Assembly (NCBI GenBank): GCA_024349245.1
Contig: JALDNG010000520.1
Location: forward strand, 62,001 to 126,000
DNA: 64,000 nucleotides
Source: Neodontobutis hainanensis
Lineage: Eukaryota > Chordata > Actinopteri > Gobiiformes > Odontobutidae
Direction of reading: 5' to 3'
The notes beneath the pieces are model-generated. The model worked only from the letters and a program-made list of their open reading frames with translations, had not been told where the DNA came from and did no database searches. A program made the translations under genes and the position numbers. This document shows positions 49,125-60,613 of the stretch, piece after piece. Every line of letters begins with the position of its first letter. Position 1 is the stretch's first letter.

Positions 49125-50991
49125 ATGAATGGGAGATTAGTACAAAATATCGTTAATTTGATTAAAATAGAGGGTGCGGCGTGGTTACGAACAATTTTTT
49201 GTCAACAAGTTGAGTCAAGGAATTGATCTTATTAAAATGCATGATCCAGAGGTCATCAATATTACAAAGAACAGGGCACAATTTGGCGATTTTCCAAGAG
49301 AGGTCATTTATAAAGTATTTGAAAAGTTGGAGAAGATATATTTATTTGAAACTGCATTAGTATGTCGAAATTGGTTGTTTGTGGCCTCTGATCCATTTTT
49401 CTGGAGAACTGTAATCATCAAAGACTCTGACTTAACAATCAAACTGATCGAAAATTTACTGATGAGCAGATTCTTAAAGCACGTATACAATTTGGATATA
49501 AATGGTTGTACCATCAATACAAACATTTTATTTGGAATATTGAAAAGGTACGAAATCTTGCGAGTTAATTTTAGAGGAGTTTTAATGGAAAATTTATCGT
49601 TGAATAGTTGTAAACTCCGCCAAACTAATCATTCTTCCCTTACTGAGGCGTTGTCTTTCAATGAGAGAATCCTACGATTAGACATGAGAAACATTGACAA
49701 AGAATTTTTTATGCTTCGCTCAATATTGATAAATAGCTCATGCGCAAGACTGGAGTGTATTGCAATAGGAACTAGAAACTTTTCCCTTCTCTGTCCTCGA
49801 TTTCACGAATTTGAAAATTTAATATCAAAGCTCACCAACCTTAGGGTTTTAGAGTTGTCCTATCAAGATATAATCGATGATGAAGCCGTTTATAAAATTG
49901 CAGAACACGTAAAAAGATTGGAGTACTTAGGATTAAGACACTGCCAACTTGTTAATGGATCAAGCTTACATTTTCTGTTGAAAGAGTGTGTTAATTTAAA
50001 GTCGTTAATTCTACAATCCACCAGTATTAACGATTGTGAGCTCCTAAGAATCGAATGGCGCCTTACCAAAATTGATGAACTCGACCTTAGTGGATGTGAA
50101 AATGTGTCAGAGTGTGGGGTAGTGCATTTACTTACTCAGTTAAAAAATATAAAATATCTCTGCCTTGACAGCTGTGGGAAAGGGCGCGCCTTTTCCAACA
50201 CTGTTATAGACAGCTGTTACAGCAAAAACTTTTTTGCCAATCTTACTATTTTAAGTTTAAAGTTTTTAAATTGTTTAACGTGTGACAGATTAGAAAAGCT
50301 CTGTGAACCTATTGAATATAGGGACGAGTCGTTTTTGCACAATAGTCGATTCTTCAACCTTACAGAGTTGTCTTTGAGATCGTGCCGATTTATTAACACG
50401 AGTGATTTGTCAAAATTAGTTCTGACTTCGATGCCGAATTTAAGATATCTTGAGATCGGAAATATATTCAACGAGCCTGAGCCATTCGTTGGAGAATATA
50501 ATGACTTGGGGCTTTCCTTAAAGAAAGCAAAAGTCGATCAACAGCATAATCCATTGCAGGTTGAAGTTTACCCTTTGGAGGATTGTTGTTCTCAACAACG
50601 TTTTGATTTGATGAGAAAAAAAGGATTGGTGAAATTTTTATTTAATATTTCAAATACAAACAGGAAACTTCAAAATCTAATCGTTGTAAATCGATATTTT
50701 TCGCATTCAAAGTCTTATTTTAAAATGCCCTTTTCATTGGATGGAGGAGAAGTTGGTGTGATTTACCGAACTATAGATAATCTTCTTTCAAAATGTAAAC
50801 ATCTAGAGTATTTGTGCTTGCCGAATGTCGACGAACATATCAAAAATCTCATTGAATACATTCTAAAAGCTAACCAAAATCATATACATTTAAACTTCAC
50901 AACAACTGAAAACGTTCATCTTGGAATCTCATCACCCGAAAGATCACTTGATTCCGAATGGAGGAATATATTTAACTCGCATCATTTTTAG
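49125..50991 (+). CDS. F-box and leucine-rich-repeat protein
   Basis: A likely substrate-recognition subunit of an SCF ubiquitin ligase. The ATG at 49125 (MNGRL) joins through a 31-nt intron (49140-49170, GTAC...AATAG) to a single 1.8-kb exon, giving 611 residues; an internal Met at 49237 is an alternative start. The F-box lies at about residues 48-95: DFPREVIYKVFEKLEKIYLF, then LVCRNWLFVASDPFFWRTV, with the Leu/Pro and Trp positions that bind SKP1. Irregular LRRs follow, for example LRVLELSYQDIIDDEAV, LEYLGLRHCQL, LKSLILQSTSINDCEL, IDELDLSGCENVSECGV and LTELSLRSCRFINTSDL, of the cysteine-containing type typical of FBXL proteins. The C-terminal part is less repetitive. No specific orthologue can be named. 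The uninterrupted coding exon is unusual beside its intron-dense neighbours. Confidence 0.85.
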
Positions 50992-53057
50992 TTTCTTTCT
51001 ACGTATTTTTGAGTTTAAATTGTACGCCTCGCCTATTTGCTAAAATAATTATCCTGTGTGTCTTATAAGAATAAAATTCATTCATAGGCGAAAGGAGAGA
51101 TCACACCAACTGGTGGTTAATTTCACAAATTTCCAACTCGATAATTGTGTACTAAAACATTTAGAAATCATAATTTAACTAATTTCACCGTTTTCCAGTT
51201 TACCTAGCCAATGGTTATCTGTAGAGTCTTCAAAATATTTAAAATGTGTGCGTTTCGAATCTGTGCTGGTGGAAGGCATACTTAAGGTGTTCATATATTT
51301 ATTTCTGCTTTATTAAAAATAGCAAGTTTAATTTCACTAGAAAATACATTCTTTGCCCTAAATGATTTGTATGAATGAAGTTATGATTTTATCCGTGTTA
51401 ATTGTTGAACTTTTGACATTTATCTTTTTACTTACTTAAACGTATACGAAGCATATTATCTAGCCGACGGGAATTAGAGGCTATTCAAAGTAAACTATTT
51501 TAAAGTATAAAATTATTTTTAATTGTTGTCAAATCAGAACGATATGAACTTAAATTGACGTTTGTTATTTTCTTTGAAGATAGCAAGCGATATTTGAACT
51601 CATAATCTCTAAAGAGTTAGTATTCATGCGCACCATACTAAAAACGTGACCACAGTAAAAATGAACTGATGCACTTTTGCGCCATAATGTACGCATTTGA
51701 TGGGGATTTATCCTGTCTATTATGCCTCTTCGTGCTCTTGATTCAGTTTTTAATCTTGTAAACAGTAAAGTTAGATTGCTTTAAGAATGCAAAATCATAT
51801 TAAACTTCAAATAAGTGAACGGAACAATTGACACTTCTCTTAACGTTTGAGCACGCCCTAAAATAGTAATTTGGTTTATAAATTTATAATATTACATGGA
51901 ATAATGCTGGGTTTTTTTGTTTTAATTTGCTGGTGGACTTTCTTTAGATTTTTAACATCGTGAATGTCAAAATTTGCCTATTTCACCCACAACACCTTTA
52001 CCTTTGAATTCAAGCTTCAAATGCAAAAAGGTTATGGTTTTAAAGTTCCGTTCCAGTTTCCACAAAATTATCTTTACATAAACAGAAACGTGAGTTTAGA
52101 GTGTTTTTTAACTTTTAACTGTTTAGGAAATTTCCTCAAATTTCGAAATCGTGGAATCAAAATATTTTTAAAATCTATTCATCATTCAGTCATTTCTAGG
52201 ATATAATTTCTTCAACATTTACAGAAACACTGGTATGCATGAATGCTGTGATGTAAATCAAGAGTAAAACAGAATTAGAATATTGATTTATACGTTTTGA
52301 AAAATAAAAATAACTATTGAGTTTCAGAATAAATGGTTTTCCTCAGATTCTTGTTGAAACATGTTTAATAACCAAACTTCATAGTACTTTTAATCATATC
52401 TGTACCTTTTGGAGTTTTCTATGAGATTAAATTGTCAGTTGACAAGTTTTAACGGTATTACATGCTATAATGAGTCGCTAATAAGTTAAATATAATTTAC
52501 TCGTGCCCTCACATTATAAACTCTGCCGAAATATACAGTATTTTGAGAGAAAGAATAAAATCAACTTTAAGTATATGTAAAATAAAAGCCTACACAACGA
52601 GCTTTCCCTTCTTACCTTATCGCGTCCCCATCCATTCATTTTATTTTGAGTAAGGCATAAAGTGCAAGTTCATTGAGGAATCGAACATGCTCCACCTTCT
52701 GGCATGTTTGAAAGGTATTTATTTTAAAGTAATTAAGCTTTATAAAATTACAATTTTTCCTCGTTTTTTTCTAAATTACATTTATTAAAGTCGATTGACA
52801 AATCTTTACTACTCAGCTTATCACAAAACTTTAAACTTGCTAAAACTATTCAGGCTGGAACTTCATCACATTTTACAATAATAGCCTTTTTATTGAGTTT
52901 GTTGATTCACACCATTAAAGTATTTACTAGTAATAACAAATTGTGACCCAAGCAAAGAAACTCTTCATCTGAAAAAGTAAACGAAAAAATAAATTTAACC
53001 GAATAGCACAAGCAAATGAATCTGACACGATAATTTAGATCTATCATTCCCACTTTC
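50992..53057. other. No firm gene
   Basis: AT-rich. A frame with ATG at 51964 (MSKFAYFTHNTFTFEF) is open to 52206. It contains a possible 37-nt GTGAG...TTTAG intron that would instead end the protein after about 56 residues. No family was recognised and support is weak. Confidence 0.35.
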
Positions 53058-53342
53058 TTATACCACCATTTTTCCTGAGACTTGTGACGGATAAATTCTC
53101 ATTAAACCCTCCTTTCTCAACAGATTGATAAAAATTATCGAAATTCTTTCACGACCTTTAAAAGAATTAATTAATGCTTCATTTTGTGATGTATGTACTA
53201 ATCGTATCAAATCGTATTTAGTCGTAATCATTCTAGTTTCAGTATATAGTAGATAGAAGTTTTGGCGAGTTTTACATCCATGATTTTTATGAATCAGAGA
53301 GCGAGGCAAATTTTTTTGATGAGTTAATGAATCCCACACCAT
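53058..53342 (-). CDS. Hypothetical 94-residue protein
   Basis: An ATG-led ORF (MVWDSLTHQKNLPRSL) with a basic N-terminus and a C-terminal segment ISIIFINLLRKEGLMRIY followed by GKMVV. That last segment has some likeness to the start of ribosomal protein uS8 (a helix, then KxGxI, then GKIVV). The rest of uS8 is absent, so I do not assign it. It is divergently arranged with the ORF at 53526, 183 bp apart, so a shared promoter is possible. Confidence 0.35.
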   Translation of the reverse strand: MVWDSLTHQKNLPRSLIHKNHGCKTRQNFYLLYTETRMITTKYDLIRLVHTSQNEALINSFKGRERISIIFINLLRKEGLMRIYPSQVSGKMVV

Positions 53343-53525
53343 GGGGAAAGCGCCGTAGTAATATAATACGTATATACGTCTTATTCATCTCTTAGAATTA
53401 AAGAAGTTCTTTTTCACTTTTTAAGAGGTGATAAAAACTAATATTTTTTGAACATGATTTTTGAACCTTATAAACTTTCATAACGTGAATAAACTGATAA
53501 TCAGTCTTTTTGATAATCCGGCACA

Positions 53526-53735
53526 ATGGCATTAAAATTCGGTAACCGTAATTCGTTCCTTTATGAAAAAAGGAATATCATCAAAAGGTATCTGAGCCAG
53601 AAAGATTATTCACCTTCAAAATGGAGTTTCGCTCAACCATTCAAACCAAAATTGACTTCCACTTTAACTGATTTTTACAAACAGGGAATTCCGCTTGTAG
53701 TTATTTATGACAATATAAAATCATTGATGGCATAG
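53526..53735 (+). CDS. Hypothetical 69-residue protein
   Basis: A compact ATG-led ORF: MALKFGNRNSFLYEKRNI, then SPSKWSFAQPFKPKLTST and a C-terminal GIPLVVIYDNIKSLMA. The composition is unlike the random AT-rich frames around it (Pro, Trp, Ser, Lys), which argues for a real small protein. No domain, signal peptide or membrane segment was seen. It is divergent from the ORF ending at 53342. Confidence 0.4.
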   Translation: MALKFGNRNSFLYEKRNIIKRYLSQKDYSPSKWSFAQPFKPKLTSTLTDFYKQGIPLVVIYDNIKSLMA

Positions 53736-53899
53736 CTAAATTAACAGCATGCGCATTTTCCAGAATTATAACTCAAACACATCAACGAAACTCATTTTTA
53801 AAGATATTTATATCTTGCAAATGAAAAAAGAATGATACACGATGTCTTTCCATGAAAGTTTAAAAGCAGAAAGAGAAGAAATTTAAACAAATATAATAT

Positions 53900-54394
53900 T
53901 TACCAATGAGTAAATATAAGCATGAAAAATACCCAAAAGTTTGAAGAGACAGAAGAAAAGTTGACCGAACCATTCCCCCACTTTTTCCCCATGAGAAATT
54001 TCGGAAACTTTCTTTTCCTTAAATATAGAGATAAACATCCTGCCTTTTCATAGACAGGCTCATTTTTGTCATGTTCATCAGATTTTCTGTTCTTGTCCAA
54101 AGTATTATCGACTTCTTCATTTAGATGTTTTGGGTTATCCATTTGAGCCCCCGAGGATGTAGAACGATCCGTTTGTACACCTTCAATTAAAAGGTCGGTA
54201 TCGCCGATTTTTGTTGTAGTCATTTGAGGATGGTCAATCTCTGTTTCAGAATCTGTATGATGTTCTATCTGCTCGTTTGAGCTAATAGGATCATCCTCGA
54301 CAGTTTCCAACATAAATTCGTTTTCGATAAGCTCATTGTCAAGAGTCATCGATGCATCTTTTAATTCAAAGGGTTTAATATTTCTGAAATACAT
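53900..54394 (-). CDS. Acidic low-complexity ORF, possible 3' exons of the next gene
   Basis: A 164-codon frame starting MYFRNIKPFELKDASM. Residues 15-110 are strongly acidic and polar (SETEIDHPQ, DEHDKNEPVYEK), followed by a basic stretch (RKRKFPKFLMGKKW) and an aromatic end. It lies 121 bp downstream of the gene at 54516-56079 on the same strand. The frame is open for about 15 codons upstream of its Met. It could encode the cytoplasmic tail of that protein after an unresolved junction, or a separate disordered protein. No stretch is clearly transmembrane. Confidence 0.45.
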   Translation of the reverse strand: MYFRNIKPFELKDASMTLDNELIENEFMLETVEDDPISSNEQIEHHTDSETEIDHPQMTTTKIGDTDLLIEGVQTDRSTSSGAQMDNPKHLNEEVDNTLDKNRKSDEHDKNEPVYEKAGCLSLYLRKRKFPKFLMGKKWGNGSVNFSSVSSNFWVFFMLIFTHW

Positions 54395-54515
54395 CCTCTG
54401 TTTTGTTTGAACAGCTTGAACGACATATATAGTGTCCTATGAATTGAAATTCCTCTATAATTTCAAAAATTAAGAAAAAACACCATTTTAACTTTATCAG
54501 CTGTTAAGCCAATTA

Positions 54516-56079
54516 TTAGTAATAAAAAGTTTTGGTTTGGTTTAAGGAGTATGAGTCAAAGTTAATGAACATTTTAATGTTTAATCTGGACGAAAATAAA
54601 TCAAATGTTAGCTGAGTTACTTCATTATGGGTTGTTTCGAAAGTATGAACTTTCTGGAGCTTTTGCATTTGTTGGAAACGACATGAAGGTTGTTCTTTAT
54701 TAAAAGCACATATTTCAAAAAAAGGTGCGTTTGAATTTGAAACTATGGTTATTTTTGCCTTTGATATTTTTTTAGTTGCAGGCGGATCATTTCCATTAAG
54801 GTTCATCAATTGAGCTCGAACGCAAACCAGACTTTGGCAGTGTTCGACGACAGAGATGGTATTGTGTGACAGTATAGGATATTGGTACAAAATCCTTCTT
54901 CGCCTTATGAACTCAAATCTTGCTCCATACATAAAATTTTGAAGAGTGTTAAGATACAGTGTCATCACATAATCCTATTTTTGGTATAGTCATACCTTAC
55001 GATGGTTGAGTAGATTTATAGGCATGTGTAACATATGAAGGACTTGTTCTGGATAGTATATATTGGTTTCGTAGTGAAATCTGGGCATAAAGGTTTCTCC
55101 TGGGGAATAAATGTTAATATCAAAATAGGAAACAAACTGGCCAATACTAAATTGATCTGTTTCGAAAATGAATTCAAGAACAAAGTTATTTTTTGTGTTA
55201 AAATCAAAATCATTTTTATCTTGTTTAACAAACCAATATGAAACAGTTAAATGCCTTTGATTTTTCACAACGTCTATAATTGTTGATACTTCAGTTTTTA
55301 AATCATGTGGCACCAGGTACGTAGCTTGACCGAGGACAATGGAGAAAGGCTTAAATCATTGTTGGGAAAACTGTTTGAAACCTGATTGGTATAAAATGGT
55401 TGGCGTCAAAAGGTCCGAAAAGGGGATAAACTTCGAAGCTCTTCATATAGCCTTTATGCTACTCAAAATGTAAAATGATATCAGAGTGATCAGAAGTGCT
55501 CCCATTATACGTAATATGAAAAGTAAACCAGCCGATATTTTGTACACTCTGTGTGTTTAAAAATAAAAAACTTGGGGAAGATAGGATAGGAGTTGTGCGC
55601 ATTGCTCCTGCTCCAGATTCAACCTCAAAGAATTTTTATCTTTGACCGGAACGCAGGTTACAAAATAAATGACGCCGAACGTGTAAATATTTATCAAACC
55701 ATCAAATCGATGGAATTCCTTCCTATAGAGGGATTCGTCAAAGCTAATCTTGGTCCCGTTGTAAAAGACTTGAACATTTACTTCAGTTTTCTATTTAAAA
55801 TTAATATTACTTCATTTTGTAGCATCACTCCAAAATTCTTTTCCTCCTCATCAACCATACAATTATATTTTCCAACCATTATAGACGTGTTAAATATGAA
55901 ATATCTTTCAACAACTTCACTATTTTCAAGGTATATAGAAAATTTCCCTTCAAGAATTCCGGATTCGATTTGTGAATATGTTATTCCACGATATACGAAC
56001 AGAGTATCCGAACTAAATGTTAAAATTTTAGATACTTGGCGCGACAATATAGAATAAACAGGATAGTTGAATAAACCAT
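54516..56079 (-). CDS. Secreted or cell-surface protein, unknown family, 7 exons
   Basis: Removing introns 56013-56035 (23 nt), 55791-55810 (20), 55549-55571 (23), 55439-55462 (24), 55350-55371 (22) and 54975-54995 (21) gives a 476-residue protein. The spliced length is a multiple of three. The start MVYSTILFILYCRANSD is a classic signal peptide. The rest has alternating beta-strand patterns, several cysteines (VEHCQSLVC among them) and N-glycosylation motifs (NTS, NGT, NGS), which fit an extracellular beta-sandwich protein. No family was recognised; a distant integrin-alpha-leg-like fold crossed my mind but lacks any motif. The 20-nt intron could instead be a 38-nt one using an earlier donor. 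There is no transmembrane helix before the stop at 54516. Confidence 0.65.
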
Positions 56080-57903
56080 ATAAAACAATTACAGCTTATA
56101 AAGCTAAATCTACTGCGGTATAACGATCTCCTGTTAGTTCCAGCATTTAAATTATACTTTAGCTTATCGAGGCATGTGACATTAAGAATTTTACGTGCTT
56201 AATTTTCAACTTATTAAAAAATTAAGAAATTATTGAGTTAAATTATGTTATAAATATTCGAGAATTCGTAACCCCGAGTGGGTGATTAAATGACATGCTG
56301 AGTTACTTCGTTGTCCACTTCATATATGTAAATAAATTACATTATTTTTTTATTTAAGTGGTTTCATAGTTCACTTCTACAGTTCAATCATTCATAAACG
56401 ACTATTTCCAATTAAATAATTTGTAAACAACAATCGCGTAGTCGACTCATTAAAAATTTTCACTTATTAACTGCCAAAGTTAGTTGATTAGTTATTTTTA
56501 TGTTTCCAGAAACATTTGTCAAATATAAAATAATATTCTTAATATTTTTGTCTGATAGATATTATAAAAATTTATTTCCTGTATGTTTTTCAGACTTAGA
56601 CAAATAAAAATATCCTGGTGTTTAAAATTGATTTTGATAAATCGTTAAGATTTGTGGCGGCACAAACTACCCCTTATGTTTTAAGCGCGTGATAATATTC
56701 GTTGCTGGCATATATGAAAATATGATAATTTCATGAATATGGAATTTATTATAGAAGCGAATCTTCCATATCAACAATATATCCTTATTATTCGATTCCC
56801 ATCGGTAATAAATTTTGTTCGTTGCCATTTCTGAGATTCGTCCTAGGATTAAAAATGTAAACGCATCTATCATTAACTACAATAAGATAAAATTGACTCT
56901 GATGTTAACAAAGAATAAAACGTCATATATTTATCAATTCTGTCATTATCGTTTTTGAGGACGAGTAATTTATTTTTCAATACCTTTAGATTAAAAATAT
57001 CATCTACTCTGATCTATTCCTCGGGGCCAACATGTTTAAAGGATTAAGTTTTTGGTTTATGCGCAGTTTGCTTAAGATGTAGTCATAAATCCAAAAAAGG
57101 GAATTTTTGCACCACCTAGCATTTTTTTCAGCCAACACTTAAGTTTTCATATATTTTACAGAGTTTCAGGTTTTTTTAAGCGGGTTGTAACCTTTTAAGA
57201 TACTTAATAAAAAATTGTAAACAAAAAATGTACATATTCGTGAAAATAATGTTGATTCCCTTTTCAAAAAGGGCTAATTTTGAATAATACTGTCATGTCC
57301 TTTTTATCACAAAACATGAATTTGTTCGACAGTTTTGTCTCGTTATTATGATTCACTATGTGTGAATGTCTGTTGAGATTTTATTTCCTCATATTTATAT
57401 TCTATCACAAAAAATAATTTTAATTTAAATTAATGAAAAAAGCAAAATTAAAAGAATTTTATATTTGAAGCTATTATTGTATCAGTAAAATATTCGGCGC
57501 ATTTTTGACAATATTAGTGATGAATGAACAAATTTTAAGATCTTACGCGTATTTATCATAACAACAAATTTTTGGTATACAAGTTTTCTTTTTAAAAGTC
57601 TGTTAAAATAGCATTCTGATACGCTCATACCAGTTTACATTATGAACTTTACTATTAAGAATGATGGAACAAGTTTTTCTCACCATTACACTTATATACC
57701 ATTTTTTTCAATGGCGTCACTCAAAAAACAATAACTACAAAAAGAAAAATAAATTAATTAATTAAAATTTATTGATGATTATAAGGAATTTCTGCCGCAC
57801 AATTAGTTATATTTCTAATAATATGCTTAAAAAACCCCGAAATATCTTCACTTGAAATATCCTGACATTCAGAAAGCATTAAATCAGACAACATAATCTC
57901 CTC
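56080..57903. other. No recognisable gene
   Basis: AT-rich flank between the secreted-protein gene and a transposase relic. The 68-codon frame at 56667-56873 (-) has no motif. Confidence 0.45.
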
Positions 57904-58842
57904 TCAAACTCTTATTCTTGATCTCACACCATTTTTGATTTTCGAGAATGCATTTTCAATGGGATTTAACATATATGAGTAGGGAGATAAAAACTTATAT
58001 GAAAATCCATAACATAATGTTATCCTTTCAATATCGACCCTTCTGTGGATCCTCGCATTATCAAATATTAAACATGCACTTCTCATGTTCAGCTCATCTT
58101 TTAAAAATATACACAATTCGGTCAGATAGATATTAAATATATCCGCATTGACCGTTGAATTGGTTATCACTTTGTTGTAGCACATCCGATTGATGGACAT
58201 GCTGGAAATCATCGAAACAGAACGACCACGTACTGTATGTGTTCTTACGTTGGCCCTGGTGCCTTTTTTTAACCTTGCATGAGATTTTTTTATTTGAAGG
58301 TTCGCTGAAGTTTCATCAACGAAAATAGCGGAAGAAAAATCATAAGAAAAAAATTATTAAACCAAAGCGAATATTCTTTTCGCTGTAATATTTTATCTGG
58401 ATCATTTACCCTATCCAGTTCATTATGCTTGATTTTAAAAGTGATGCCCAATTCTCTAAAGCATTTATCAATTGTCGAAAGGGAAATTATTAGATTAGGA
58501 TCCCTTCACAACAAAATTACTTTGATTACTTTTAGTGTCAAGTCTGGATTATTAGATATAATCTCTTCGATCGAAGAGGTTATACTGTCGTTTGATACGG
58601 TCCTAATTTCCCACCTTTTTTTGCTTGTCAATGTTACCAGTGTTTAAATATCTGGTAACAATTGATCTTACAGAATTGAACTTCATCTGTATTATTTCAG
58701 ATGCTTCCTTTATTGTTTTACCTTGTTCGTATAGTCGAACAAGACTTCTTCTTTTTTCATTACTATTTTCCTCATACCGGTTGTTACCAGTATCTGTAGT
58801 GTTGGAATTTTCGCTTGAGTTCATATTTACTGGAAAAAACAA
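57904..58842 (-). pseudogene. Tc1/IS630-type DD34E transposase, broken
   Basis: N-terminal helix-turn-helix: RRSLVRLYEQGKTIKEASEI and FNSVRSIVTRYL, then a second HTH region (SLSTIDKCFRELGITFK) in another frame. The catalytic domain is almost intact: AIFVDETSANL (first Asp), KKGTRANVRTHTVRGRSVSM, CLIFDNARIHRR (second Asp), LSPYSYMLNPIENAFSKIKN (Glu). There are 34 residues between the second Asp and the Glu, so it is DD34E. Breaks: a frameshift near 58620, a TGA near 58510 and a frameshift near 58345. No inverted repeats were found. It is younger than the relative at 13021-13930. Confidence 0.8.
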
Positions 58843-60423
58843 TGCTTATATATTAGACACTGGAAAACGCGTTTACCAATATGAAAATAATAAATTCAAT
58901 AACTTTGCAATACTATCTACCTTTTCAAAAAAAATTGAAAAAAATGGTATATATGGAATCAAGCCTACATTTTTATAAAATATCTAAAATAAGTTAATAT
59001 CATTTATATATCCCTTGGATAGAATATTTTATTTTATTCCGTTTGTCTTGGTGGAAATACTAAATTAGAAACTTTAAAATGTTAAATGTGGTAGTGATTT
59101 TATGGTCATGCGCAATTCAAGCATGCTTAAGTTTTGTGTTATTTACTGTTTTATTCTGATTTTCCAAGGCGATATACATTTCCAGTTTTTTTCATTTTTG
59201 CAATTTTAACATTACGTAGATATTCTATTTCTTCACAGAATGTATATTCTAAAAAATCATAATTATTAACTCAATAGAGGTTCAAAATTTATAACAACCA
59301 GCAGCCTAAGGTGCAAGTAATATTGTAATTAAATTTAATTTTTCGTCCCTAGGTTACATCAGAATCTCGTAAATGCTAATCTTAAGACATTATAAAATTT
59401 ATGAAGGTACATTCTACATTGAATGATTTTTGAGTTCTACACATGATAAATATTAAATAATTCCTTGTCCTCAGGATAAATATTCAAAAGATAAAATCAT
59501 CAAGAACAAAAGCCAATCAGTTATATACTTTTCATAAGTTATGATTTATTTAATATTCTTCAAATCTTCTCTTTTCTTTACAACGAAACAAGATGAGTCT
59601 TTAAAATGATCGTTGAACTCAGTACATGAGAATCATCTTATGTACCAAAGAATTATTTTAACGTGTAGTCTACCAAATTAAAAGCTTTCAATTCACTAAT
59701 TGAATTCTAATTTAGATATGTTTCATTTCAATATACTCAAAGCTCGCATTGTCCGTCTTGCGATCTACCAACGACATGAACAAGGCTTGATGTTATTTTT
59801 CTATATTTATTTCACTTTTTGGGTTAAATAGAACCATCGATCATTGCAGAATTTTTTTGACCAAGAATAATTTAATTAATATCTGAAAACGTGGAAAGCG
59901 GTCATTTAATCCCATATAAATTGTATAAGTGTTCCACCGACTGTACCAAAGCTATACAAAATAGTTCCCCACTAACTGGTACCCTGTTATCTCATAAGTT
60001 GAGTAAACCTAAGAAAAAATCCAAGATAGTTTTAAGAAAAGTCGATTCAGGAAGAATAATAACTGTTATATTTTGCATCGCCTGACGCGAGATGAGTGAT
60101 AGCATGAATGAGGTGCATATTTTTCCCCATTAAATGACAAAATAAACTGAAGAAAGTTAAAAAGACCAAACCCCATAATAGACTTTATTCAAAAAGGAAA
60201 TAACCATATAAAATTCGAAAAGGCATACGCAAAGTAAATTCTGTTTTCCAATTGAAATCAGTTAACTATTGGAACAAAAATTTTAAAATTTCAAAATAAA
60301 ATTCTTTTTTGTGTTTAACCATATTGTAATATTTTTAATCAATCAGAACAGGTATTCCTTGAAATAAAAATGTTAACAAAGTTCTGATGAGCTAATATAT
60401 TTGAGTTAATTTTTTCAGTTGTT
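58843..60423. other. No firm gene
   Basis: AT-rich. A frame at 59891-60085 (+, no ATG) contains LSKPKKKSKIVLRKVDSG and may be an exon or remnant. Otherwise nothing was recognised. Confidence 0.4.
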
Positions 60424-60613
60424 ATGGGAACCAAAAGTGATAAGAAAAACATTCAGCCATGTTCTCACAAAATGCAATATGATGGAATGGCAAAAGAGAT
60501 TTTGTAAATCTCTTAAAATTGATCGACGAATGAAAAAGACACTTAAAAAACACTCGTTTAGAGACGAACACCCGATTCTAGCTATTTGTCAGAAACATGG
60601 TCAGGTGATATAG
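60424..60613 (+). CDS. Possible small gene with tiny introns
   Basis: Right after a TTTTTTCAG acceptor-like site lies ATG GGA ACC..., open as MGTKSDKKNIQPCSHKMQYD and GMAKEIL. It can be carried on through a 35-nt and then a 26-nt GT...AG intron to a stop at 60613. A second frame of the same DNA is also open, so which one is coding is unclear. No family was recognised. Confidence 0.25.

Noticed and set aside
53058..53342. Mitochondrial or cytosolic ribosomal protein uS8
   Set aside because: Only a short helix-plus-strand pattern matches. The conserved C-terminal half of uS8 is missing and no exon supplies it.
55593..56057. 154-codon plus-strand ORF
   Set aside because: It is the antisense shadow of the secreted-protein exons, which have a signal peptide, in-frame splicing and coding composition.
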